DNA of 64,000 nt from Scylla paramamosain (GCF_035594125.1 NW_026973714.1:282501-346500); one strand, 5' to 3'. Counted from the first letter of the stretch, positions 50,496-61,997 are shown. Notes: generated by a model not told the origin, from the sequence alone. Program-made: numbers and translations.

Positions 50496-52155
50496 CAATT
50501 ATGTGCATAATTATAAAAACCGTAACTTGCTCAGGAGGATGAAAGAAAGAAAAGAAAAACGTTGAAGAAAAATATGCATATATCATGTGTGAAAGAAAAA
50601 ACTTGATCATGAAAAAAATAAAGAAAAGAAATAAATATAAGATAACACAAGTTAAAAAGAATGAAAAACGTAACTTAGAGTTAAAAAAAAAAAAAAAAAA
50701 ATCAAAGAAAAAGTAAAATACGTGCTGTAATAATATTATCGATGTTTGTGTGGAAAGCGTAACTTGATCAAGAGGATAAAACAAAAACAAAACAAAAAAA
50801 AAATAGGAAAAAAGGAGAAGGTAGTAAAATTATGTATGGAAAACAAAACCTGAAAATTACAAAAAAAAAGAAAAAATAAAAACAATAAGATATGCAGTAA
50901 AATTAAGGATGCCTGTGTGAAAAAGAAAGACAGCGTGAAGAAGAAGATGAATTGTGTGTTTTCCTGCAAGAATCTGAGCCTTGCTTGTCACGCAGGAAGA
51001 ACATTTTCTCTGTGAAATAAATGAAAAAAAAAAAGAAAGACAGCGTGAAGAAGAGGATTAATTGTGTGTTTTCCTAGAAGAATCTGAGCCTTGCTTGTCA
51101 CGCAGGAAGAACATTTTCTCTGTGAAATAAAAAAAAAAAAACACGAAAAAAAAGAAAATAATGTATAAAAATTTTACATATGTGTGTGAAAAACGTTCCC
51201 CAAAAAGAATTAAAACAGGAAAAGAAAAACCAACAAAATATAAACCAAAATAATGGATGCATTTGTGAAAAAATAAAGGAAATAAATACGCAATGTGGAT
51301 GTTTGTGTGAACAGCGGGATTTGTCCCAGAGGGAAAACAAGGAAAAGAAAATGTGAAATATGTGAAAAATATATCTTTCAAGAGAATGAAAAAATAAAAA
51401 CGTGAAAATGTGAATAAAAAAAATAATAAAGAAGAAAAACAAGATATTGTAATACAATTATGTATGTGTGTGAAAACCGTAACGTAAAAAAATAAAACAG
51501 AAAAAAAAAGAAATAAAAAAATTAGTAAGGTTATGTATATCAATGGGAAAAACGGAACTTGAAAAGGACAAAAAAGAAAAATGAAAAAAAATGTAGTAAA
51601 ATTATTGAAGCATGTGTGAAAAAGTTAATTTGATGGAGAGGATAAATTAACTTTTTTTCCTACATAAACTTGAGCCTTGCTTTTCATGCGGCAAGAAAAA
51701 CAAATGTAAAACGGACGTGTTTGTAAAAAAATACAAAGAAAAAAAAAATGTAACAATTATGGATGGATTCATCCAAGAGAATGAAATTACACGAAGGAAA
51801 ACGAAAATACGAAGAAATGTCAAAAAGATATGTGAAGAAAATCATTAAATAAAAAAACGCTAAAAAGATAAAAAAAAAAAAAAAAAAAAAAAGAAGAATA
51901 TTTTATAATAAAATTATGTATATAAGTGTGAAAACCGTAGCTTGTTCAAGAGGATGAAATAAAGAAAAAAAAAAAAGAGAATATATGTTCCTGAATTTAT
52001 GTATATAGTGTGTGTAAAAAAAAAGAAACTTGAAGAATAAAGAAAAAAATGAAATAAAAAACATCTTTCCCGACTGTTAACTTGGTGTACTCTTCAGGAA
52101 TAACATAGCCAGTGCGAGTCAGGGGAATTGGAGGAGCTTGTTGAGCGTCCTGTCG

Positions 52156-52559
52156 TCACTGCCGCACGTAGCGGCTCGTAGTAGATGTCGACGGCACATG
52201 AGCCAGTGAATGTTCATCCACTTTTGACAAAACGTTAGCCACCAAAGCACGAGAACATTCTTGAGTAGAAGTAGCATCAGCTTTCAGCTCGCCCATGGCC
52301 TCCCTCGACTTCACAGCCGCAGCAGTCGTGGAATGATTGTGCCCGTTCGCACTTTCACGATAGTGAAGGTTTCATCCCCTACTGTTGTGTGAACAAGAGC
52401 CTTGCATGCAGTAGCCTCACATCGCCAGTATTGCTTGGTTCCATCGGCGTTTTTCTTCTGTGCAGCGTAGATGAAGTTAAGATCATCAACAAGCTTTTCC
52501 CTGCCACGCCTTGATGGGATTGTGTGCGGCATGCTGCTCTGACTGTGGTGGCCCACGTA
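52156..52559 (-). pseudogene. FLYWCH-type zinc-finger exon, frameshifted
   Basis: A minus-strand acceptor (CACTTTTCAG) at 52560 opens a frame reading HTIPSRRGREKLVDDLNFIY, AAQKKNADGTKQYWRCEATA and CKALVHTTVG. That is the FLYWCH pattern: F-x-Y...Y-W-x-C...C-x-A-x-x-H. The closing H-x-H (GHNHS) is present but only after a one-base frame change near 52340. Beyond it the text GELKADATSTQECSRALVAN and HVPSTSTTSRYVRQ runs to a TGA. FLYWCH domains bind DNA and often occur in proteins linked to MULE-type transposons. The intact acceptor suggests a multi-exon gene, now broken or mis-sequenced. Confidence 0.75.
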
Positions 52560-52660
52560 CTGAAAAGTGAAAATAGAAAACCGAACCAGTGAACGGTAGT
52601 CAAGCTAACAACCTGATGTATCAAATCATGATTCGAACAACACACTCACACAACATCACA

Positions 52661-52661
52661 A

Positions 52662-52688
<27 letters not shown>
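52661..52688. repeat. (AC)n microsatellite
   Basis: About 13 units. Confidence 0.95.
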
Positions 52689-52692
<4 letters not shown>

Positions 52693-52734
52693 TGGTCGGA
52701 TCTTGTCGTAGTAATGGAGTTTCGTAACTAACGC

Positions 52735-52865
52735 GACAAAAATACAGCCAAGGGAACGAATCACCCTAGGGGACAAATAACCCTAGGGTTCCAATCCTCC
52801 AGGGATGAATACCCCGGGGATGAAGCAACCGGGACATTTCACCCGGGGACGAATCACCCTAGAAC
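52735..52865. repeat. GGGGAYGAAT..CCCTAG minisatellite
   Basis: GGGACGAATCACCCTAG-type units recur about six times with 17-25 bp spacing and alternating CCCTAG/CCCCGG ends, so each unit end can pair with the next unit start. Confidence 0.8.
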
Positions 52866-52866
52866 C

Positions 52867-52867
<1 letters not shown>

Positions 52868-52897
<30 letters not shown>

Positions 52898-53014
52898 ATG
52901 GTGGTGGTGATGGTAATATTGATAATAGTAGTAGTAGTAATAGTAGTAGTAGTAGTGATGGTGGTGGTGGTGGTGGTAGTAATATTGATAATAATAGTAG
53001 TGTAGTAGTAGTAA

Positions 53015-53055
<41 letters not shown>

Positions 53056-53085
53056 ATGGTGGTGATGATGGTGTTAGTAATATCG

Positions 53086-53143
<58 letters not shown>

Positions 53144-53175
53144 CAGTAATAGTAGTAGTAGTGGCAGCAGCAGCA
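52868..53175. repeat. (GTA)n/(GTG)n trinucleotide field
   Basis: Over 300 bp of GTA units with GTG, GAT and AAT variants. A block AGTAGTGATGGTGGTGGT...AATATTGATAATA is duplicated at about 52890 and 52952. Confidence 0.95.
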
Positions 53176-53179
53176 GCAT

Positions 53180-53740
53180 ATGTTTGTTAATGGAATCGGC
53201 AGCGATAAGCTCATCTCCCCCATCCTAACAAAATAATACAACGGTAATCGGTAATAAATCATCAATGAAGTTTCACATTACAATAGCCTGTAACATGGAG
53301 TCATAAATATTCCTCATATCACATCATTAAGTCGTTAATAATAACAAAAACTTAACTATTGTAATATACAATTATATATAACACAAAAATAAAACGAACA
53401 TCCCCCGTAACATTTCATAAACCACAATACAAAAATAACAAGCCTGAGTGCCCAGTTCTCTTGCAGTGCTTTTATTTATTGTTTTTTTTTCTGTAGTGTT
53501 ATTAATCCCCAACCTATGTTCGTGCGCCCCTATGCACTGTTTTGTAACCAACCTTTCTTTAATAAACTGTTAAACTGCGACTGATGTACAGGCACAGTAC
53601 AAGGTTTTCGGTACAGGTCAGAGTACGTTTCAGAAAAGATGGGATTGCTATTTTTGCTGTTCGAACTTTCTTGGGTTTCGAGACGTGAGCTCGAGGCGAT
53701 GAAGGGTCGAGCCTGAGGGACTTCCCATTTTTCAGTGTGT
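53180..53740. other. no gene seen
   Basis: AT-rich, with AATAAA motifs near 53380 and 53560. Leads into the pyrimidine-rich zone that precedes the next exon candidate. Confidence 0.4.
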
Positions 53741-53929
53741 GTGTCGTGGTGGCGAGGAGCGGTGGTGTAGCTTCCTTTGGCTGCTGCTTCTCCTTTCTTT
53801 TCCCCCTTTAGTCTTTTTTAACGTTTGTCCTCGTGTTCCTCTTCCTCCTCGTTGCCTTTCCATCGTTATCGTTATCATCATCCTCGCCCTCTCCGCTGGC
53901 TTTGTGTTTCTCACCTTACATCTGCAGAT

Positions 53930-54103
53930 GAGGCTCACCCTCCTCTTCCTTTTTCTGCTGCTTCAACGCTTCTCGATTTTAATTTTCTTTCTCTTCGTTC
54001 TCATCTTTTATCTTGTCCTCCACCGCTCCTCTCCACACGAACAAGGACACACACAAGCCACATTGTCAATGTCGATCCGGTGTCATTGCAACGTCTTGTT
54101 CAG
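53930..54103 (+). CDS. candidate hydrophobic exon with donor
   Basis: An ATG at 53930 reads MRLTLLFLFLLLQRFSILIF and continues hydrophobic to the donor CAG|GTGAGTTTCAAG at 54104. The donor and its following GTTTCAAG match the donors of the cassettes at 59108 and 59669, so it may be an older or shorter member of that series. Pyrimidine-rich composition alone gives hydrophobic frames, so support is weak. Confidence 0.25.
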
Positions 54104-54109
54104 GTGAGT

Positions 54110-54152
54110 TTCAAGCCTTGTATTAAACAGTGGAAGTTTGCTTATCTCGTTG

Positions 54153-54183
<31 letters not shown>

Positions 54184-55065
54184 TAGTTTTCATGATGTTT
54201 ATAGATAGGTTTGATAAGTTTTTATGTAGTTTACATGCTTTTTAGGGGTAAGTTTTGTTTTCATATTTCCAAGATACACGTATATCTATTTTATTTTTAA
54301 AAATGTTGGTAATGGTACTCAGACTCTTTACGTCCCTCCATCATCACCAGTTTGCTTGTTTTCTCCCTCGCTTCTCCACTCGTTGGCATTTTCTCCTCCT
54401 CCCTCACTGCTTGCTTGTTCTCTTCATCCATCCTTCGCTTGTTCCTCGTTTTGCACGCTCCCACTTCTTTATGTACTTCTCTATCTTCCCTCTTGCCTCT
54501 TCTCAAGTTAATTTGTTCCTGCATCAGTAGTGAGATTTTAAAATATTTGGTAGTATTCCCGGTATCACGTGAACATTGATAATTTCTCCAATAGGTTTAC
54601 AATTATTACCCTTCATCTTCTTTCCATCCTGCCCCCTGACACCTTTCCTGCCTCCACCCGTGCCTCCTTCCTCAGACTCTACCCCCTGCTGGCCTCTGTT
54701 ACTTCTTGCTGCTTTCCTCTCTCCTTCCTCCTCCTCCACTGTTCTTTCTTTGGCTGTCAGTTCGTTTCTTGCAGCATTCCACCGTTTTCCTCCTCCCTCC
54801 CTCCGCTCTAAACGTCAAGATGATAAATTTCGTTCTCTTGTTCGTTTGCTGTCTCCTGTCTACCACTTCTCTCTCCCCTTTCCTCCCTCCCTCTTCAGAG
54901 ATTTATTTCCTTCACTGGTGGATGGAGAGTTGTGCATCGTGGAAGGAGGAGAGGCTGGGGGGGGGGAGTAAGGGAATGTTAGATGGCTAAGTTAGATGTA
55001 CTTGGCTTCATTATCGCTTCTTTTCATGGTAATTTGGTGGTATTAGCTGGTGGTACTACTACTAC
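54110..55065. other. pyrimidine-rich, no gene confirmed
   Basis: C/T-rich with several frames that look hydrophobic or Ser/Pro-rich because of composition. (GT)n at about 54160-54183. Confidence 0.4.
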
Positions 55066-55069
55066 TACT

Positions 55070-55083
55070 AATTATTATTATCA

Positions 55084-55127
<44 letters not shown>
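55070..55127. repeat. (ATT)n microsatellite
   Basis: About 18 units, preceded by a (TAC)n run. Confidence 0.95.
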
Positions 55128-55129
55128 GG

Positions 55130-56040
55130 ATACAAGCTCTTCAGGGGTCATTCGGTCCCTCGTTTCCCCCTGATTCATGTGTTTCCTCCTTTACTCGTTA
55201 ACTAGTTACTTCCTTTTCTCCACGCCTCCATCACCATCCTCCTCTTCTACTTCCTTACTTTCTCTCCTCGTCCCTCCACCTCCTCGTCCCCCTCCTCGTT
55301 TCCCTCCCTCCCTCCCTTCCTCCTAGAATTGCCTCCCAACTATTTCGGAATTAATCGTAAATCGTCCTTCTGGTGATTCATTGTTTAAAATATTATAATT
55401 TACGTGATGCTTGTTAATGTTAAAAGTTCCTTGAATACTGGCAATGTACGCGACGTGCGTCTCGCTGATATGTTTTTCATCATCCTCTTCGCGCTTCCAA
55501 CTTCTGCCCTGAATGTTTCTCTTTCCCTTTCCCTCTTTTCTTTCTTTAACTAACCCTCTGTTATGATCCCCACCTTTGCGCCTTCCTTTTTTTTTTTCAT
55601 CCGCCGCCACCTTCTCTGTCTGTCCGTCTGTCTGTCTGTGCCTCGCCCCTCTCTGTTTATCTTTATCTCTTGTCTGTCTTTCTTTCTCTGTCAGCGTCTA
55701 CCTCTTGTCGATTCCCTTCCAATTTTCTGTTATCGCTTACTCGTGCGTGTGATAAATTATACAGATCTTTGTAATTTCTTGTTTCACTTCCAAAAGCTGC
55801 TAGTATATTTACTCCATTGCTGTCTCGGTGCAAGTTTTCAAGTCCTTGAAATAATTAGGCAGTCAGTTATTTGTTATTGACGAGGATTACGGAACAACAA
55901 CAATAACGAATGAACGCTTTTAGATGGTTGTGATACGTATACCACCTGTTTACCAAATATAATAATAGGAGCTTCAACTCTTGCGATCCGTATTCAAACA
56001 TTTGCTATAGTTCTTGTTAACACAAAATTAAGCAATTATA
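55130..56040. other. no gene seen
   Basis: C/T-rich to 55720 with a short (TCTG)n at 55616-55640, then AT-rich. Nothing recognisable. Confidence 0.4.
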
Positions 56041-56477
56041 AGAGTGTTAGAGATTACACAAATTTCTTTGGTTTGTAACAGGAAACCGGAACAAGGAGAC
56101 ATGAAAGTTGGCGGTGCGTGTGGCTGTGATGAGCGGCGGCGGCGTGTGGCGTGGCGAGCGGGTTTCTGCAGTATCCTTCTCCTTCCCGTTTTCTGTTATT
56201 CCCCTTTCTCTTCCTCCGCCTACAGTACTAATACTCGCTCTTGTACGATGGCCTTTTTTTTTTTTCCTTCGTTGCAATATTTTGTCTGTTTTCTCTTTCT
56301 TTTCTTCTCGTGCTTTTTATTCACATTATTTCTTATTCTATTTTGTTTATTTTGTGCGTTTGTACGTGTGTATTTTCCTCTTCACATTTTATTTGGATTT
56401 TCTTAATTTTCTCGTATTTTTGCTTGATTATTCCTCCTATTCTTCCTTGTATCACACACACACACACACACACACAC

Positions 56478-56670
56478 CGCGTAGTGTAGTGGTTGTTAGC
56501 ACGTTCGGCTCACAACGAAAGAAGGCCTGGGTTCGAATCCCGGGAGCGACGAGGCAAATGGATGAGCCTCTTAATGTGTAGTCCCTGTTCACCTAACAGC
56601 AAGTAGGTAAGGGATGTAACCCGAGGGGTTGTGACCTCGCTGTCCCGGTGTGTGGTCACACACACACCTC
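56478..56670 (+). mobile_element. tRNA-Val-like SINE
   Basis: Box A TAGTGTAGTGG (56482-56492) and box B GGTTCGAATCC (56530-56540) in a tRNA-shaped head with a CAC at the anticodon position, resembling tRNA-Val. A non-tRNA body follows (GTAGGTAAGGGATGTAACCC and on) to about 56670. AC repeats flank it on both sides. Confidence 0.85.
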
Positions 56671-56748
56671 ATCGTCTTTTACTACCGATGCCGTTGCTAT
56701 GACAAGTATTTTATACTTAATGAATTTATAATTTATTAATTTATTCGC

Positions 56749-56809
<61 letters not shown>

Positions 56810-56876
56810 CATTATTATTATTAAATAGTTTAAATAGTTTATTTATTTATCTACATATATTATTTTTATTTTATTA

Positions 56877-56908
<32 letters not shown>

Positions 56909-56913
56909 TTTTT

Positions 56914-56967
<54 letters not shown>
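56749..56967. repeat. (ATT)n and (GT)n microsatellites
   Basis: (ATT)n 56749-56820, a second at 56878-56907, a T run and (GT)n 56919-56967. Confidence 0.95.
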
Positions 56968-56968
<1 letters not shown>

Positions 56969-56969
56969 C

Positions 56970-57640
56970 GGGGATGAGTTTTACAGCTCGCATCGCAAGT
57001 TGTATTAAAATTCAATACCCACATTTGCTCGCTCGTGTATATATTGTTTAGTGTTATCAGCGCTTCTTAAGAACCAGGATTTTAATTTAAGAGATTATAA
57101 ACTTTACGTGATATTAAGTTTTGTTTGGTTAACACTTGATGCGCTTCATCCTTTGTTCGTGTTTCATTCTCTTTCCTCGTGTAAACTGCTGTCCTCATTC
57201 GTTTGTTCCCTTCTTTTATGCACTTGAACCATCCAACCACAATTTTTCGGTTCCCTCTGCACTTGTGTTGTTGTCTTGTTCATCTTGTATTCTAAGGCAA
57301 TGGAAGTCCGTTGATTTCTGTTGCTATTTTTAAATTCTTGCACTATATACATTTTTCATAGATTCTCCAGGAAACCATGATTTTAAGACCAATTGGAAAG
57401 TGGGTGAGTGTTCGAAAGCACACACAAAAGTTCCTAATATCACCGTAAGTCGCTAGAGGCAAACTTTAGAGATTCAGTAAATCTTTGTTTATGTTGCTTT
57501 TTCTCCCTTTACAGATTGCCTGTTCATCTTTGCCTTCCTCAACGTTTTGTTATTCTCGTCTTCCGCTTTTATTCCTGCTGCACTTCTAGTTTCAAGAGAC
57601 TCGGTTTGTGAGTCGTATGCTTGCGTGCGTTGCAGTGGTG
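56970..57640. other. no gene seen
   Basis: Mixed AT-rich sequence without a supported frame. Confidence 0.4.
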
Positions 57641-57642
57641 AG

Positions 57643-57644
<2 letters not shown>

Positions 57645-57673
<29 letters not shown>

Positions 57674-57762
57674 TCTGGCTAGTGGACAGAGGACTTGTGT
57701 GTGGTGGGGTGGGGACAGTATTTAGTGAAGGAATGTGGTTGTGTGTGTGTGTGTGTGTGTGT
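57645..57762. repeat. two (GT)n microsatellites
   Basis: (GT)n at 57645-57672 and 57738-57762, linked by G-rich sequence. Confidence 0.9.
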
Positions 57763-57825
57763 GTTGGTGGGGGGTGGGAATGGTGGTGGGTGACGGGGAG
57801 CGCGTCGTTGCAGTCTTAACATTTT

Positions 57826-58141
57826 CTCTCGTTATCCACGTCCTCTTTGTCAGCCTCCACCTTTTTCTTGTCCCCTGAGTTTTCTGCTTCCTTTTCTGCA
57901 TGAACTTACACATATCGTCGTCTCCTTTTACTTCTTCATCCTTTTGCTTTTCAGTCGTGATGGTCCTCGTCCAGCTCCTCGCCACCTCACCACACGCCAC
58001 CACCGTCCCTGTTGATGCTGCGTCAACTTTATTGGTGAGCCTTGCGTCCCAAACCTTTTTTTTTCCCTCTCCTGTATTCCTCACCGCTCGTTTAGGCTGT
58101 CATCTTTCCCTTCCCCTTTCTCTTTCTTTTCACCACTTTCA

Positions 58142-58214
<73 letters not shown>

Positions 58215-58355
58215 TTGGAATAAATTATCTAAAAATATCGTGTTTATTTACGTGATTTTTTTTCTCATTCCTTTCTCTCAGCTTCCATTTATTTTTCTTG
58301 AATAAATTCTAAGGCGTTAAAGCAAGAGAGCAAGATACTGAGAGAACAATATCTG
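57826..58355 (+). repeat. cassette 1 of a diverged tandem series
   Basis: Order: TTATCCACGTCCTC, pyrimidine-rich run, ATG frame with donor, CACCGCTCGTTTAGGCT, (TC)n at 58146-58210, AGCAAGATACTGAGAGAACAATAT (about 58326). The same order recurs at 58920-59400 and 59470-60000. Confidence 0.75.
57960..58034 (+). CDS. candidate signal-peptide exon, cassette 1
   Basis: ATG opens MVLVQLLATSPHATTVPVDA and 5 more codons up to the donor TTG|GTGAGC. Hydrophobic start followed by small residues suggests a secretion signal. It aligns with the frames of cassettes 2 and 3. It ends in phase 0 where they end in phase 1, because of a 4-bp difference near the end. Confidence 0.35.
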
Positions 58356-58359
58356 CGTG

Positions 58360-58915
58360 TAATGTTCACCACCACGGTCTTGGAGATCACGTGTTAGACC
58401 AAAGCGAGCTATATATGTATACACCTCAGGGAAAGCGTAGAGTTCATGGCATCCTGATCAGTGAGTAAGCCTGGGAATTTTCTTAAACCACTCATCTAAT
58501 CCTGTTTTTCATGTAGGAGGGGGTGAAGGAGAATATATCTGCTCCCTCTTCATGATCGCCTCTATATGTATGCTCAGGGAGATCAGTAACTTCTCGCTCA
58601 TTAATTAATTTTCACTGCAACATGCAACAATTCACAGCACTAGAAACAATGTATGAAATATCTGTGAGCGTCTACAACAAACGAGAGAATTAAAGAGTAT
58701 GTTCTGTAATTTCTACCCAGGATAATGTTTGGAGGCGGCTGTCAAAAAGGAAGAGATGTCTCAGCGTGCCAAATAGCAGTGAAGAAGTTAAGAATCCTTG
58801 GCATCAGAGTGCAAAGCGAAAATTGGCTTGTCAGACGATAGGTAAGGACGATACCTCACAGCTAGCGAGTAAAGTGGGGACCGGCAGCAATCAGGGAAGG
58901 ACTACATGCACGCAG
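58360..58915. other. no gene seen
   Basis: Spacer between cassettes 1 and 2, moderate AT, no open frame of note. Confidence 0.4.
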
Positions 58916-58919
58916 TTTC

Positions 58920-59136
58920 ACTAATCTTGTTGTAGTCTTAAATTTCTTTCGTCCACTTCCACATCTTGTCTGCCTTTTCTGCTCTCTTCCCATGGACTTG
59001 AAAATATTTCCTTTTACTACTTCATCATTCTTTTCTCTTTTGTCTTGATGGTCCTTGTCCTGCTCCTCGTCACTCGCCGCCACCTCTCCCTGTCAGCTTT
59101 ATTTATTGGTGAGTTTCAAGACGTGCAATCCCAAAG

Positions 59137-59188
<52 letters not shown>

Positions 59189-59400
59189 TGTGTGTGTGTT
59201 CTGATTCTGGTAATGTAACTTTAGATGATATAGACTTCGTTTACATGATTTTAGACAAATTCCTTACTCTTTTTTTCGGAATCAGATTCTGATGAAACTT
59301 TTATCCCACATTTTTTCTTCACTTTTTTTCTCTCCATTTTCTCACTCGGTTTTCGTTTTTGCAAGATACCGAGAGAACAATATTTAATTAAGAAAGGATA
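58920..59400 (+). repeat. cassette 2 of a diverged tandem series
   Basis: CCACTTCCACATCTTG, pyrimidine-rich run, ATG frame with donor, (TC)n at 59142-59184, then GCAAGATACCGAGAGAACAATAT at about 59362. Confidence 0.75.
59048..59108 (+). CDS. candidate signal-peptide exon, cassette 2
   Basis: ATG opens MVLVLLLVTRRHLSLSALFI and ends in phase 1 at donor G|GTGAGTTTCAAG. It shares M-x-L-V-x-L-L and the T-R-R basic turn with cassette 3. Confidence 0.35.
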
Positions 59401-59469
59401 GTTAGTGTACATGCGTGCCTATGGATGGTATAGTCCAGTAGCAGTCTGAAGATGATCGTATAGTCCTGT

Positions 59470-60000
59470 AGCAGTCTTAAGATGATCATCCTGTCATCCA
59501 CATCCTCCTTTTTATTGTCCTCCTTTAGGGATTCTTGCTTCTTGCACGTAAACGTATTGTCATTTACTTCCTCATTCTTTCTTCGTCTTGATGTTACTTG
59601 TCTTGCTCTTCGTCACACGCCGCCGCCTCGCCACCACGGCTGCTGTTGGTGCTGCCGGCAACTACATTGGTGAGTTTCAAGGCAAAGCTTTCTCTCTTTC
59701 CCGTATTCTTCACCGCTCGTTTAGGCTACCATCTATCTCCTCTCCCCTCCCCTCTCTCTCTCTCTTTTTTTTCTTTCGAGTTACTGTAACTTTACAAAGA
59801 TTTAAAAGCCTTCATTCATATTTGTGCATTTTTGATTGTGTAAATTTCTTGGTATATTTTTTGTTCGGTTCCAGATTCCAATCAGACTTTCAAGTTTTTT
59901 CAACCTTTCTCTCTCCATTTTTCCTTCTCTTCACTCCAAGTTTTTAATTTTTAAGGCTTTGAAGAAAGAAATCAAGATGCCGATAGAATAATGTGTGTGT
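59470..60000 (+). repeat. cassette 3 of a diverged tandem series
   Basis: TCATCCACATCCTCC, pyrimidine-rich run, ATG frame with donor, CACCGCTCGTTTAGGCT (about 59711), short (TC) run and ATCAAGATGCCGATAGAATAAT (about 59968), then (GT)n 59990-60019. Confidence 0.75.
59591..59669 (+). CDS. candidate signal-peptide exon, cassette 3
   Basis: ATG opens MLLVLLFVTRRRLATTAAVG and 6 more codons, phase 1 at donor G|GTGAGTTTCAAG. A hydrophobic core, a basic turn and Ala/Gly-rich end. A possible further member is the frame at 60118-60210 (VLVIAFPHASLS) with donor CAG|GTGATG. Confidence 0.35.
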
Positions 60001-60214
60001 GTGTGTGTGTGTGCGTGTGTTTGACGAGTATTGTGCATTTGCTTATTGTTTTCTACTATTTTTGGTTTTCTCTTTTGACGTTCCATTTTTTTACACTTAC
60101 CTGTCGAACTTCATTGCAGTCCTCGTCATTGCGTTCCCTCATGCGTCGCTGTCATGGCACCCTGGAACACTACAGCCACAACTGCTGCTGTCTTTCATCC
60201 TATAACAGGTGATG

Positions 60215-61440
60215 TGTACTACCAGTTCTCATACGTTATTCAGCAAGCGATGTTTTTCTGAAAATCATCGTAATTTTCCGAAAGAATGATAGAATTTTCA
60301 GCAAAACCGTGGACATTATATAATCTTTTCCTATTCCTGTCCCTAGATTTATTTTTCTCTCCCCTTGCAAGTCTACCACCCCCCACCTCCATCCTTGCGG
60401 TGGTATCTTTCAGTTAACACCTGTGTACTGTGTTTTTACTTTTTTTTTTTTTTACCTTTCATTGACTTATTCCTGTCTTCTTTTTCTGTTTCATTTTTTT
60501 TTTTTCGCTCCGATAATGATGTTAATTTCCTCACACACTACGGCTCTTTTCTAGCAGCTGTGATTTAGGATTAGGAATATCTACTGGATGGGGTTCTGTC
60601 CCTTGATATTGCTGAGTATTAACCTACAGTTTTAGCCACAAATATTGCTGATCATTAGTTATATTATGGTGTGGTGTGGTAGTGATGTCAGGCTGCAGTG
60701 GTGAAATGTTTTCTTGATGTGGTGGTGGTTAGGAAAAGACAGTGAGAGATAATGGTATAGTGATACACAAGGTACAGTCGGCTTCAAAATGAAACACACT
60801 TTCTTACCTCTGTTCCTACCAATATTTCTAGCCTCTTACCATGTCAACTCCAGGTTTATTAGGAGGTAGTAAATATGATTGGTTGGAAGTCTGAAGCTTC
60901 CTGTACATGCGGTAAAGGTAATAATGTGAATGACTTGTGATGATGAGGGGAGAAAGGTGGCGATAGATGAGGATGGTGGTGATATTGTTCAGTGAGTGAA
61001 AAAAGGTTAACGCATGGTGCTGGAGGTGGCTGGGGGTGTGAGAGTGAGAGTGATGGAGGATCAGAGGTGATGTGATTGTCAATGATGGTGTCAATGATGG
61101 GTGCTGGAGTGATGGAGGTCACGGGAGGTTGGATAACGGCGTGATGATTAGTGATGGGGGAGTAATGGATATGACGTGTTGTGAGGGAATGATGATTAAT
61201 GATGGGAAGTGATGTGTACTGACAGCCTATTTTTCTTTAGGGCAATATGGGCTTCGGTTCCCTCCCATTGCTTCCTTGCAACCCTGTCTCCTTTCTCATT
61301 TACCGAGTTTCACATATTACCGTTACTGGTAATTTAAATTTTCTTTACTCTGAGTTGTGACCTTCGTTCTTTCACTCAACTGAGTGTATCGAATGATAAT
61401 TTTTACGTAATGAAAAAAAAAACGAAATTATTTTCAAGAT
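60215..61440. other. no gene seen
   Basis: T-rich to 60500, then AT-mixed, then a G/A/T-rich block with GTGATGG/GATGATTA units (60900-61210). No supported gene. Confidence 0.4.
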
Positions 61441-61448
61441 TATCACTG

Positions 61449-61450
<2 letters not shown>

Positions 61451-61498
<48 letters not shown>
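61451..61498. repeat. (TC)n microsatellite
   Basis: About 24 units. Confidence 0.95.
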
Positions 61499-61502
<4 letters not shown>

Positions 61503-61721
61503 ATTGTCGATTCTCTGTTTCCATCCTCTACAGAGCACTTTACACCGTCATTCGTTCTCTCTCCCTCTTCTCCTCCCCTGGGACGTAGTCTGTCCTCTCA
61601 AACGGTGTTTACGAACCACAGCCACTTACCAAAGACTTATTTAAAATCGATTTCTCTCCCCACCTCTTTCCCTATCATTGCTAGTTTTCTCAGCCTAACA
61701 TGACTTGTTACCCAGCCAGGT

Positions 61722-61850
61722 GTGTCAGCGGTGTTGTGATCGTCGCCTAGAGGTGTCCATGTTCCGGGAGTCGCTGCCCTTCCAGTCCCCCTCCGCTGTC
61801 TGTCTGAGCAACCTGGGTGAAGAGCGGCGGACGCCGCGTTCCATGTTAAT
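61722..61850 (+). CDS. candidate exon (LEVSMFRESLPFQSPSAV)
   Basis: After an acceptor-like TTACCCAGCCAG the frame reads VCQRCCDRRLEVSMFRESLP and then FQSPSAVCLSNLGEERRTPR. GC and CpG content are above those of the flanks, and a possible donor (CTG|GTGAAG region) lies at about 61818. The 3' end is uncertain and the product unrecognised. It sits 42 bp upstream of the next exon candidate. Confidence 0.3.
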
Positions 61851-61891
61851 GTTTCCTGACCAGCCGTCCTCTCTTATTTTCCCAGTCCTAG

Positions 61892-61997
61892 CGAGGTGAA
61901 GGAGGGACGCTTGCTTCTGCGGCAAACAAGGACTGAGGTGAAGGAGGGACGCTTGCTTCTGCGGCAAACAGAAGCAATCCGCGAGGACGACAGGAAG
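61892..61997 (+). CDS. candidate exon with 14-codon internal duplication
   Basis: Acceptor TTCCCAGTCCTAG, donor AAG|GTGCGA, 35 full codons: EVKEGRLLLRQTRT, then EVKEGRLLLRQT again, then EAIREDDRK. The duplication period is 42 bp, exactly 14 codons, with 36 bp identical. The last part recurs in inverted orientation at 62069-62106. Charged, helix-prone; family unknown. Confidence 0.35.

Noticed and set aside
54255..54971. Hydrophobic and Ser/Pro-rich frames
   Set aside because: C/T-rich composition explains them; both strands are open, and no conserved motif was seen.
56101..56165. GC-rich patch with an acceptor-like TTTGTAACAG as the next VWA exon
   Set aside because: None of its frames gives the expected F-x-x-x-T-D-G strand of the vWA domain.
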